Of a stretch of 64,000 nucleotides of DNA, positions 52,501-62,830 are shown piece after piece. Positions within the stretch are counted from its first letter, which is position 1, and each line of letters begins with the position of its first letter. The notes below the pieces were generated by a model that saw only the letters and a program-made list of their open reading frames with translations, was not told the DNA's origin and ran no database searches. The stretch comes from Brassica napus (taxonomy: Eukaryota > Streptophyta > Magnoliopsida > Brassicales > Brassicaceae), in NCBI RefSeq assembly GCF_020379485.1, contig NC_063445.1:56941422-57005421 (forward strand), written 5' to 3'. The position numbers and the translations under genes were made by a program.

Positions 52501-53188
52501 GGGCTGAAATATGAGGCATGCTCGATCAGATAGAGCTTTGGAGCTCCAAATCCACCTCTCCTCGGTAAGGGTACCTCTTCCTTCTGATCCTGACGATGAA
52601 TATTTCTGGTGTGTGAATGAAATGGAACTGGAAAAATTCTCCGCAAAGTACACTTGGGATTCTTTACGGCCTCGAGGACCTGTACAGGAATGGACTGCTA
52701 ATGTATGGTTCAAGGGTGCAGTAACTCGTCATGCTTTTCACTTCTGGGTTACTCATCTCGACAGGTTGCCAACCAGGTCTCGTCTAGCCTCCTGGGGTCT
52801 TTCTGTTGATCAATCATGCTGCCTGTGTGGAAATGCGCAGGAGAGCAGGGACCACCTGTTCTTAAGATGTGAAGTTAGTAGGCATCTATGGTCTCTGATC
52901 ACAAGGCGACTAGGATACAGAACCTTCACCTTCCACACTTGGACAACTTTCACTTCCTGGCTGGGTTCTCAGCACCCCACCCACTCATCTACCTTGCGTC
53001 GTCTTGCAGCCCAAGCAACAATCTACATCCTCTGGTATGAGCGCAATAGCCGTCTCCACAACAACATGTCATCATCACCAGCGGCTCTGTTCAAGCAACT
53101 TGACAGGCTGATCAAAGATACCATTCTTGCTCGACGAAAGATGAAGGCTTTCGGTGGGCTCCTTAGGCGCTGGCTTGCCTTCGCCTAG
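49567..53188 (+). pseudogene. LINE-A ORF2 (endonuclease and reverse transcriptase)
   Basis: The endonuclease (MDIFCWNIRGFNDPVKR, LGDFNEILSPEEH, GISDHSP) is N-terminal. Reverse transcriptase follows (SEFRPISCCNTLYKVISKLL, GLRQGDPLSPYLFVLVM, AFADDIMVF), then a zf-RVT region (CCLCGNAQESRDHLFL). Breaks: nonsense at 50899 (TGA), 51284 (TAG), 51326 (TAA) and 52505 (TGA), and one extra T in a run near 50966. Without them it would be about 1200 codons, a normal length. No RNase H domain follows. Confidence 0.9.
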
Positions 53189-54377
53189 ACCTCTGTTTTA
53201 TCATCTATTGCATTTGCTAATCTAGTTCGGGTTTACACCATGTTTTTTCTCTTTTTGCCATGGTGCTCTCCTGTATGCTTTAACCTTTGTATTACACAAC
53301 CTGCCCATTCTAGTAATGAAATTCATATTCTTAGCAAAAAAAGTGTGAAGAAGCCAAAGTCGATGATGCAAGTGTAGAGTCTCTAAATTCCTTAGAAGAG
53401 CAGTTCAAGGCTGCTCTGTCTATAACTAGAGCTAGGAAGGTATATATATGCTCTACTAAGTGATTCAGATGATTATTCCACAAAATATTCGGACCTTTCC
53501 CAACTTTGGATCATCTTTCCAATTTGACACAATCCGAAGTTTCTTGTTGTAGACACAACTAATGATGGAGTTTCTGAAAAATCTTGAAGAAAAGGTTAGT
53601 GCTTTGGTTTTCATTAGCCGCCAGGCGCTTATGCTGATCTCTGAATCCTCTTAGCCTCTGAACATTCCAACAAATAAACCATGTTTAGGCTCTAGTCCCT
53701 TGATATGTCTTTTGGTCTTCTCTTAGTTTCCTGATATTTTCTTGGCTTCATTGAAATGAAAGTCTAATGAAACACAGCCCGTTAAAATCTTGATAAAAAA
53801 ATGGAAACTCCTCCTTGCTGATTCACCAAGTTGTGATGAGGATGTTTTGGAGCGTGTTTAAGGTGTAAAATGTCGTGGTCTTGGTGAAACAGGAGAAGCT
53901 GTTGAGAGAAGAGAACCAGATTTTAGCTAGCCAGCTAACAAAGGTACATATGCGTGGATAAGCTATTAACAATTTTATACACATATAGATGGGCTTTACC
54001 GCATTAGCTAGATACTCGCATGTATACGTACAAATACTTAGGAAAGTCAGACTTTGTAACAACAAAAAACTATGCTATTAAAGGTCTTTATCTTTCCAAT
54101 GATTTCTGCCGTTAAAATAAACTAACTTATCCATTTTTTCTGCTGCCTCTTTATTTCAAGTATTGGCCCCGTTCATACCCAAGCATATTGTTTCTCTTAT
54201 TTACAGTGGCTAATATAGGGTTTGGTTGAGGTCAATTTGGTTCATTGTTTTCTGAAATTGTGGGTTCCCATAGAGGGTGAACTGCTCTCTATTCATTTGA
54301 AATCTCGTATTTTAACCACAGAATTTAGGTCTGTATTTACTGTTAATGTGTAGTATATGTAGAAAATAATGTTTCTT

Positions 54378-54976
54378 TTTTTTTTGAACACCAAACTTAA
54401 TATTAAACTCCCAAGCAAACTAGTTGGGGAAGGAGGAGTGCATTACAGACTTAGCTAGTGAATCAGCAAAAGAGTTCAGAGATCTCGAAATGAAACAAAA
54501 TGAAATGCGCGTGAAACGTAGGGATAGTGTCTCGATGTCCCGAGTGATTCCGTAGAGATCCGCCGGATGACGCTTCGAGGATAGGGCAACAATGAGTGCC
54601 TGACAACCTGACTTGATGCAGATTTCTAAAATTCCAGCTTCTAGAGCATGGAGGAGAGCCGACTGGATGGCGATTGCTTCGGCCATAAGTGGCGATGAGA
54701 TGAACTCGAACACTCTGGCGTCCTGCAGGAAAACAACATTCTCATGATTCATAAAGCACCAACCACAACCTGCTCTGTTCGTGGCTTGGCTCCAAGCCGC
54801 ATCAGTGTAGCTGGTAGTCTCTGTGGTTGCTTGAGGAGGCCGGATTGCAGATGCCGTTTGTGCCGAGTGTGATGGTTGGGCTCTAGGTTGAGCGACAATC
54901 CATTCTCTAGCACAGAAGATGGCTTTGGAGAGTATCTCAGCCGGACTGAAAATCCTGTTTTCGAATATACGACACC
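54378..54976 (-). mobile_element. 5'-truncated LINE (LINE-C) in the last intron of the second MAF copy
   Basis: It is flanked by a perfect 17-bp duplication AGAAAATAATGTTTCTT (54361-54377 and 54977-54993). The poly-A tail lies on the minus strand at the left. It encodes an RNase H-like end (FISSPLMAEAIAIQSALLHA, SRSLNSFADSLAKS). It therefore belongs to an RNase H-bearing LINE group, like LINE-B and unlike LINE-A. Confidence 0.9.
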
Positions 54977-55262
54977 AGAAAATAATGTTTCTTACTATGA
55001 AAGTTAAGGACTTTGATGGCTTTTATCCTACATAATTTTGGAGCGAAACCCATGATTATGCTATTTATTTTAAACGTACTGTTAAAGCCTAGATTTCGTG
55101 TTAGTTAGTATTTATTTAGTATATGTAGAAAAGGTTTAAGTTTATGGAAGTCTCTTACAGATGGAGAAGAAGAGGCTTCCGGAAACAGAGGGTGTAAGAG
55201 CAATGTCATCGGAAAATAGCTCCGGCAACAGCCCACCAGAGACCCTCCCGCTTCTAAAGTAA

Positions 55263-55703
55263 CACTCATCATCGACGGCTGCTTTTGCACCATATCCTGA
55301 TTACAAATAAAACAAAATAAATGTAAAAGAAATAATCATATGTGTATCTTAAACATCTTCTTCTTCACCTGATCATACGAAAAGTTGAAGAAAAAAAACT
55401 CAGGGAAAGCATTAAAACTATCTTTGTTGCTACATTTGGAGACATGATCACGGTCTCATATGGTTTCTATATATGTTTTGTATGTTCTTGTGTCCCTTGA
55501 AACTATGACTTATTGTTTATAAAAGGTCTTGATTTCTTCAGCTTGAAGAACCCTAATTAAAAGCTAACTCATTTTATTTATTTTTGTTATTTAGTTGCTA
55601 CTTGTTTACTTACCTTCGTGGCAGAGTGTAAGCATATTCTTAGTAACGAATTTACCTGTCCATTTTGAATTTATTTCTAGGTGAGAAAATAAATATTAAG
55701 ATA
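55263..55703. other. 3' flank of the second MAF copy
   Basis: It resembles the flank of the intact copy near 40260-40390 (TTCTTCAGCTTGAAGAACCC). No separate gene is visible. Confidence 0.5.
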
Positions 55704-56070
55704 TGTTGATATGCCTTGAATCTGGATGTTACATCTAGGCGATGGATGTTACATCACGTACATCATACCGACTCAGTTGCATCAGAAGCGTTGCATCAAA
55801 TTATTATAGATGTTACATCTGATCGTGGGCTTAGGCCCCATGAGTCCATAAAATCTAGGGTTTTAGATACAAGATGCTACTATATTTATCTTGTATTCGA
55901 AATAATCCTAAATTTGCACTTTGTAAGCTCAATATCGCCTCCAATAATAAGATCTCTCTTTGCCCGTGGACGTAGCCCTAGGGGTGAACCACGTTAAATA
56001 TACGTGTCGTAGTTACATCGCTTTTATTCATCTATTTCTGCATCTATTCCTTCTCACGTCCGTTACAACA
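55704..56070 (+). repeat. 5' LTR of Copia-3
   Basis: 367 bp, TGTTGATATG to GTTACAACA, with repeated GATGTTACATC words. Confidence 0.92.
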
Positions 56071-56110
56071 AACTGGTATCAGAGCTCGGGGTTGGTGATC
56101 TGGTGAGAAG

Positions 56111-58950
56111 ATGTCTAGAATAAACGCGAAGATCGACAAGTTTGATGGGAGAAATAGCTCCAGTCTTTGGCAGATTAAGATGCAGACGTTGTTGAAGCAA
56201 CAAGGCATCTGGGGACCATTGTTAGGGAAGAAATCTGAAGCAGCTGATTTGGAGGCTCTGGAAGAGAAAGCGTTCTCAACAATTTTGTTATGTCTGGCAG
56301 ACGAGATTATCATCGAAGTGTCGGATGAGAAAACGGCTGCTAGTTTGTGGCAGAAGTTGGAGAGTTTGTACATGACAAAATCTCTAACGAATAAGCTACT
56401 TTTGAAGCAACGCCTCTTCGCCTTGCGTATGCAAGAAGGTATTGAGCTTCGCGATCACCTTGACAAGTTAAATTCGATATTACTGGAGCTGCGTAACATC
56501 GATGTTAAGGTGGAGGATGAAGATGCGGCACTAATCCTGTTGGTATCTCTGCCGAACTCCTTCGAGAACTTCGTGCAATCATTCATTGTTGGCAAAGATA
56601 CAGTGAAACTGAAAGAAGTTAGGTCGGCGCTTCATAGTCGGGAATTGCGCCATAAGGCATCCAGCTCAGAGACAGACAATCAAGCTTCAGGATTGTTTGT
56701 CAGTGGCGTGAAGGGACATGGGAAAAGAAGGACTTCGAAAGATAGGAATTCGTTTCCAAGAGGTCCTAAGCCATCTGATATTTGCAACTATTGCAAAGAG
56801 AAGGGACATTGGAAGTCAGTCTGTCCCAAGATGAAGCAGCAACAATTTGGGTTTGTTGCAGTAGCCAATGATGAAACCAAGTCTGACGATGACATCGCTC
56901 TTGTTGTGCAAGGACACACACACTCTTCTGATGTGTGGGTTCTTGACACAGGAGCATCCTACCATATGACACCGAGGAGAGAGTGGTTTTCAGAGTACAC
57001 TGAGGTACTTGACAGCAAGATTAAGATGGCAAACGACTTTGTTTGCAAGATTGCAGGGATCAGCTCAATCAAGCTCAGGACACATGATGGTAGACTCTGC
57101 ACATTGAACAAGGTGAGGCATGTTCCATCAATGACGAAGAATTTGATATCCGTGAGTCTTTTGGATAGTAGAGGGTTCAAATATTCAGGTGGCGATGGAG
57201 TTTTGAATGTCTACAGGGGTTCTGATGTGATTCTGAAGGATTTCATGAATGGTACTTTGTATTTACTGAAGGGTACAACGGTTACCGGTTCAGCAAATGT
57301 TGCATCGCCAGAGATCCCAGAGGAAGATATGACTAAGCTATGGCATATGAGGCTTGGACATATGGGTGATCGTGGGATGCAACATCTGTCGAAGCAAGAT
57401 CTGCTTTATTTTGATATTGGTTTGGAACTCTGCTCGGAAGAGTTTAAACAGTTTTGTAAGGATGCAACATCTCCAAAGCATCTTACAGACAGGAGAACAC
57501 CACAGCGGGATGGTGTTGCAAAATGGATAAACCAGATAATGCTAGAGAGATTGATGTGCATGCTCTCGAGTGCTGGTTTGGAGAAGCGGTTTTGGGCTGA
57601 AGCAGTTAACACGGCTTGCTACTTGATAAATTTTGGCCCCCACATAAGCATCGAGTGCAGGATACCTTCTGAGGTGTGGTCAGGTAGATCTGCTGAATAT
57701 TCACTTTTAAGAGTGTTTATGGATTACGGTGATGGAATCAAGGGATACATGGTATGGTCTCCATTAGAAAACCGAGTGGTTCTAAGCAGGAATGTTGTCT
57801 TTGATGAAACATCTATGGTTAGAAGCTCAGGGTCCAGTTCAGAAGCAGAAAAGGGTAGCACTGATAAACAGGTGGAGATGCAAGATGATCAGGAAGTGAT
57901 CGATGTGCAGGAACTTACAGAAAATCAAGAGGAGCGTGTAGAAGATGTTCAGTTGGAGTCTACGGAGACTCAACAGCTTGACGCTATAGAGCATAGCATT
58001 GCGAAGGATCGACCAAGAAGGGTTGTTGTCAGGCCACCAGAGAGATATTGCTTTGACGATATGGTGGGTTATACACTTCAGGTTGCAGAGGAAGTGGATG
58101 CGTCATCCACCTACATGGAAGCCGTTTCTAGTCCCGAGTCTGAGAAACGGCATGTTGCAATGAGAGACGTGGAGTCTCATCAGAAGAATCATACATGGAT
58201 CTGGTCACATTACCATCGGGGAGAAGGGATGTTACATACAAGTGGGTCTTCAAGATTAAGGATGGAGCATCATCGGCATAAGAAGTTAAGTATAAATCTT
58301 GGGTTGCTGCAAGAGGGTTATGTCAGAGAGAGGGAGTAGACTACAATGAGATGTTCTCACCTGTGGTCAGAGATACTTCCATCAGAGTGTTGCTAGCGCT
58401 GATAGCATGTCAGGACTTGGAGCTTGAGCAATTTGATGTGAAGACAGTGTTTCTTCATGGAGAGCTAGAGGAGATATACATGACTCAGCCGAATGGTTGT
58501 CAAGTTCCTGGAAAAGATGACTATGTGTGTACGTTTCAGAAGTCACTTTATGGATTTAAGCAGTCTCTCATACGATGGTACAAGAGATTCGACAGCTATA
58601 TAATCAAGTTGGGCTACATCAGAAGTCCTTTTGATTGGTGTGTCTATGTGAGTAAGTTTAAGGATGCGACGTTCATATGTTTGGTACTCGACGTGGATGA
58701 CATGATGATAGCTGAGGAGAAGTGTGACATCGAGAAGCTGGAGCTTCTGGGTTCTGAAGTTGAGATGAAGGACTTGGGTGCAGCAAAGAAGATTCTAGGG
58801 ATAGAGATCTTCAGAGATAGGGAGAAGGAGTTGTTCTTGTCACAGAAGGCCTATATTAATGAGGTGTTGACAAGGTTCGTGATGTCTTCAGGTGAACCTA
58901 TCAGTACTTTGTGCACTGCAAATGATCATCTCACCATGTATATGGGATAG
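56111..58950 (+). pseudogene. Copia-3 gag-pol, deleted and frameshifted
   Basis: Gag (MSRINAKIDKFDGRNSSSLW) is intact through a CCHC knuckle (CNYCKEKGHWKSVC). Protease (WVLDTGASYHMT) and the GAG-pre-integrase region (LWHMRLGHMGDRGMQHLSK) follow. The frame then jumps to the end of the integrase core (EEFKQFCKD), so roughly 100-150 residues including most of the DDE core are lost. A second loss lies near the C-terminal integrase part. A frameshift near 58310-58340 moves into reverse transcriptase (58351-58950), where the catalytic box reads DVDDM instead of YVDDM. It is not functional. Confidence 0.88.
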
Positions 58951-59335
58951 TCCGTTGGGGCATCTGGCCCGTTGGGGCGTCTGGTCCGTTGGGACATCTG
59001 GCCCGTTGGGGCGTCTGGTATGTTGAGACATCTGGTCCGTTGGGACATCTGGCTGATGACGAACGTCTGGCTCTAGTTGAGCATCTGACCGTTAAAGGGC
59101 GCATGGTTCGTCGTAGCAACACATCTGGTCTGAATGGACATCTGAAGCAAAGAGAGCGATGGTACATTTGGCGTTGAAGAACGCATCTGGTACATTTGGC
59201 GTTAATGGCGCATCTGGCACTTGAAAGTGCATCTTGTACATCTGGCACTGATGGCGCATCTGGTACATCTGGCGCAGAGAAACGCATCTGATATATCTGG
59301 CACGTGAAGGTGCATCTGGTACATCTGTTATTGGG
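58951..59335 (+). repeat. Minisatellite between Copia-3 RT and 3' LTR
   Basis: About 18- to 20-bp units around CATCTGG(C/T)CCGTTGGGGC are repeated many times with growing divergence to the right (GCATCTGGTACATCTGG). It occupies the place where RNase H should be. Confidence 0.8.
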
Positions 59336-59359
59336 AGGATTCAAGTCAAGGTGGAGATT

Positions 59360-59725
59360 TGTTGATATGCCTTGAATCTGGATGTTACATTTAGGCGATG
59401 GATGTTACATCACGTACATCATACCGACTCGGTTGCATCAGGAGCGTTGCATCAAGTTATTATGGATGTTACATCTGATCGTGGGCTTAGGCTCATGAGT
59501 CCATAAAGTCTAGAGTTTTAGATACAAGATGCTACTATATATATCTTGTATTCGAAATAATCCTAAATTTGCACTTTGTAAGCTCAATATCGCCTCCAAT
59601 AATAAGATCTCTTCTTGTCCGTGGACGTAGCCCTAGGGGTGAACCACGTTAAATATCCGTGTCGTAGTTAAATCGATTTTATTCATCTATTTCTGCATAT
59701 GTTCCTTCTCACGTCCGTTACAACA
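59360..59725 (+). repeat. 3' LTR of Copia-3
   Basis: 366 bp, with about a dozen differences from the 5' LTR by eye. Confidence 0.92.
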
Positions 59726-59730
59726 AAACA

Positions 59731-60633
59731 AGATATCAGATAAGTCCTGGTTTTTAGGAACTTCAAAAACTCAATTTTTCAAAAAAATAATAATTTGATT
59801 TTAGGCGGAGAACCCGTAGAGAATTGTCTTTATCTGTCACATTGAGCTCATAATAGGCCCATTTATTAAGTATTGCGGCCCATTACTTTCTAATCTATAC
59901 TTCTTGTTTTCGTCGTTTTCTACACTCGTTGACAGTTGACACTATCTGTGCTGTTCAATGCACAATGCATTATAACTTTTTTTTTTACTAAAACTGAAAC
60001 AGGAAATCGAAATAAATCTTAGTATCATCAGCTTGAGCTAAAATAAACCATTACCCCAGTTTATCAATCTTAACAGTAAATCCCCAAAACAATGAAAATC
60101 GTGAAGAAAAAAAACAAACCATAAACCATGTTGATCATCTCATTTAACTGATACTGTAAAATGAAATATTAATTTAATATTAACGAATGAACTTTAATCT
60201 TTAACATAAATATCTAGCTAAATGACTCACTAATATTATTGAGACTTGAAAGCCATTCCACACATTATCTTGCAGCATGATTGCCCTTTGATATGGGCCG
60301 TTTATTGCTTGCTTCTTCAAAATCTTCTTCATTTCCATTAAGGGTATACATTAACAAAATATATTTTTTTCTTGTAAAAGCATATGTTGCTGGTCATGGT
60401 ATATGGGATATGAATCATGTGATGTTTGTAAACGTAAATGCTACCAGTCGTGCTGCCAATTTTTTTCTTTTCGTGTTGCCAAATGTTTTGTGTCGATAAA
60501 GACAAGTAGTGCATCCTTGGTTGTGTTGGCACCCTGTAACCCCTCAGTGTGCATTAGCATTATGTTAATATGTCTATGTTTTAATTATTTATGTGTTGAC
60601 ACCAATGACATGCATGGTTTCTTTTGGGGGGTT
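59731..60633. other. AT-rich intergenic DNA
   Basis: Nothing gene-like is visible. The stretch separates Copia-3 from the GACGACTT repeat domain. Confidence 0.4.
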
Positions 60634-61637
60634 TTTGCCAAAACTAACCCACAACTTGATTTTAACCCCAAACTTATACCCAAACTTGAATCAAATGCAA
60701 AACTAACCTAAAAGCCTAGTGAAATTACAGCTCAGCCCTTTGTGACCAAACAAAAAAACAGAAGCCATTTTTACGAATATAGCCCTAGTAAATCGTCTGA
60801 GTCGTCTGAGATGTTGGAAGTCGTCTGGACGACTGAAGTGTAAGTCGTCTGGTACCGGTTTATTTTAAAAATAATTTATAAATCTTGTAAAAAAATATTT
60901 TGATGCGTGAAAAATAAAAATCAAGTAATTATAAACAGTTTTAAGTGATATAAATTAAGATATGATAAAATTGATTTGTTTTGAAGATAGATGAGTGGAA
61001 GTAGTGAATCATGAAATACTTTGGTTTAGGAGTTTGGCAAACATATGTTGTAGTATTGTATGTATTGTTAGGGTTAGATTTTGGAAAACTAAAATGTTTT
61101 TTTCAAAAATTAGTTTTCACCTATATGTGTTTATTTATGTGTATAGTAAACACTTTTCAAGTTTGATTTGATTTTATGAAGTCTTTAATTAGATAATTAA
61201 GTTTAGGGGTTATGTTTAGGGTGTGGACGACTTATATTTCAGTCGTCTGTTGAATAATTTACTCGGACGACGTATATTTTAGTCGTCTGTTGAATAATTT
61301 ACTCGGACGACTTACATTTCAGTCGTATGGTGAAGAAATTAAAACAGATGACTTACATGTAAGTCGTCCAAATATTCCCGCCTAAAATTTTTTAAAAAAA
61401 TTATTTTCCCGCTTAAATAATTTAAACCAGACGACTTACTTGTAAGTCGTCTCGAAAGTCTTCTATTTTAGTTTCCCGCTAAAAATATTTAATTTCCCGC
61501 TAAAAATATTAAACTCTTCTGGACGACTTACATGTAAGTCGTCTGTTGTAATTTCTTCACCAGACGACTGAAATGTAAGTCGTCCAGGAAGTCGTCTGAG
61601 TAAAAAATATTTAATCTAATTGGATTTTTTGTCTCCC

Positions 61638-61646
61638 TATATAAAG
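61638..61646 (+). promoter_or_regulatory. TATA box in the repeat domain
   Basis: TATATAAAG lies about 33 bases before a CT-rich leader (TCTCTCTCCTCCTCTC) that ends in the start codon of the short spliced frame at 61679. This is a classic plant core promoter layout. Confidence 0.5.
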
Positions 61647-61678
61647 AAAAATTTACACATTCTCTCTCCTCCTCTCAA

Positions 61679-61994
61679 ATGGCTGCAACAAAAATGTAAT
61701 GTTCATCATTCTAAAACTTTCCAACCTCTCTCTAATCTCTTTGACTTGAAAACACCAAACTTTATATGAATTTTTCAGTTTTGTCTCATGTATTTCTTAC
61801 TAATCTATCTCTTTTACAGGTTTTTAATCAAATGGTACTCATCTTCCATTAATTTAAAGGTAAATCTATTAATTTTAGATATGTATTTTTGTGTGTTCTA
61901 TAAATGTAGATTTATCTAATCTTCCATTCATTTTCTCTATTTTTAAGTCATTTGAACGTTTTTGGATATGCAGGTTTTTCAGATCTGGATTTGA
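61679..61994 (+). other. Short spliced reading frame in the repeat domain
   Basis: Three candidate exons with canonical GT-AG borders (61679-61695, 61820-61859, 61974-61994) join in frame to give 25 residues starting MAATKMFLIKWYSS and ending VFQIWI before TGA. The second and third exons are repeated 585 bp downstream with the same frame and splice sites (FLIRWYSSS), ending in TAA at the same place. This may be the truncated N-terminus of a transposon protein. I do not recognise the family. Confidence 0.3.
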
Positions 61995-62830
61995 TATGCT
62001 GGTTTTTCAGATCTGGAAGACTTCTTGGACGACTTACCTGTTAGTCGTCTGGAAGTCGTCTGGAAGTCGTCTGGACTTCTTGGAAGTCTTCTGACAAAGT
62101 CGTCTGGACTTCCAGGAAGTCGTCTGGACTTCCAGGAAGTCGTCTGGACTTCCAGGAAGTCGTCTGAACTTCATGGAAGTCTTCTGACGAAGTCTCCCTT
62201 TCATAATAGATCTGAGCGTTTTGGTAAGTTCTTATGTCTGATTTTTCTTCATTTGGTAATTTCTTGTTGTATAAAGTTCTTACTTTTTTCCCAAACTAAA
62301 ACTCTCCAAACCCACTCTAATCTCTTTGACTTGAAAACACCAAACTTTATATGAATTTTCCAGTTTTGTCTCATATCTTTCTTACTAATCTATCTTTTTG
62401 CAGGTTTTTAATTAGATGGTACTCATCTTCCACTAATTTAAAGGTAGATCTATTATTTTTAGATATGTATTTTTGTGTGTTCTGTAAAGGTAGATTTATC
62501 TAATCTTTCACTCATTTTTATGTTTTTAAGCCATTTGAACGTTTTTGGATATGCAGGTTTTTCAGATCTGGATTTAATATGCAGGTTTTTCAGATCTGGA
62601 AGACTTCTGGGACGACTTACCTGTTAGTCGTCTGGAAGTCGTCTGGACTTCTTGGAAGTCTTCTGACAAAGTCGTCTGGACTTCCTGTAAAGTCGTCTGG
62701 ACTTCCTGTAAAGTCGTCTGGATTTCCTGTAAAGTTGTCTGGAAGTCGTCTGAACTTCCTAAAAGTCTTCTGACAAAGTCGTCTGAACTTCTTGGAAGTC
62801 GTCTGGACTTCTTAGAAGTCGTTTGGACTT
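61711..62830 (+). repeat. 585-bp segmental tandem duplication
   Basis: The block from CTAAAACTTTCCAACC (61711) to about 62225 recurs from 62296 to about 62830 at a 585-base offset (TTGACTTGAAAACACC at 61741 and 62326). Each copy ends in its own short tandem array: GTCGTCTGGACTTCCAGGAA units in copy 1 and GTCGTCTGGACTTCCTGTAA units in copy 2. Confidence 0.8.

Larger units (their letters stand above)
47559..53340 (+). mobile_element. Full-length L1-type LINE (LINE-A) in MAF exon 4
   Basis: It is flanked by a 13-bp duplication AAGTGTGAAGAAG (47546-47558 and 53341-53353), which is exon 4 sequence. Order: 5' UTR, ORF1, ORF2, a 3' end with GTAATGAAATTCATATTC, then a short A tail. It is 5782 bp and sits in the same orientation as the MAF gene. 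One frameshift and several nonsense codons make it inactive. Confidence 0.95.
46901..55262 (+). pseudogene. Partial second MAF/FLC-like gene, no MADS exon, split by a LINE
   Basis: Exons 2-7 of a MAF gene: 46901-46958, 47407-47459, 47545-47558 plus 53354-53439 (exon 4, interrupted), 53553-53594, 53893-53934 or 53943, and 55161-55262. They encode K-box pieces (KIIKRYEIQHADEL, KTQLMMEFL, EKLLREENQILASQ) and the tail [16 protein letters not shown]. No exon 1 with a MADS box exists in the 6.9 kb upstream. The exon 6 donor expected after ASQ is CT instead of GT; a GTACAT nine bases later would add three residues in frame. LINE-A splits exon 4, and LINE-C lies in the last intron. It cannot make a normal MADS protein alone. 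Confidence 0.88.
55704..59725 (+). mobile_element. Ty1/copia retrotransposon (Copia-3), internally deleted
   Basis: LTRs lie at 55704-56070 and 59360-59725. A primer site TGGTATCAGAGC (initiator tRNA-Met type) is at 56074-56085. A purine tract (AAGGTGGAGA) precedes the 3' LTR. The left flank ends AGATA and AGATA also occurs five bases after the right LTR, so the target duplication is probable but not exact. The internal region lacks the central integrase and all of RNase H. Confidence 0.92.

Noticed and set aside
58931..59344. Cys/Pro-rich reverse-strand reading frame
   Set aside because: It is produced by the tandem CATCTGG repeat in Copia-3 and not by a gene.
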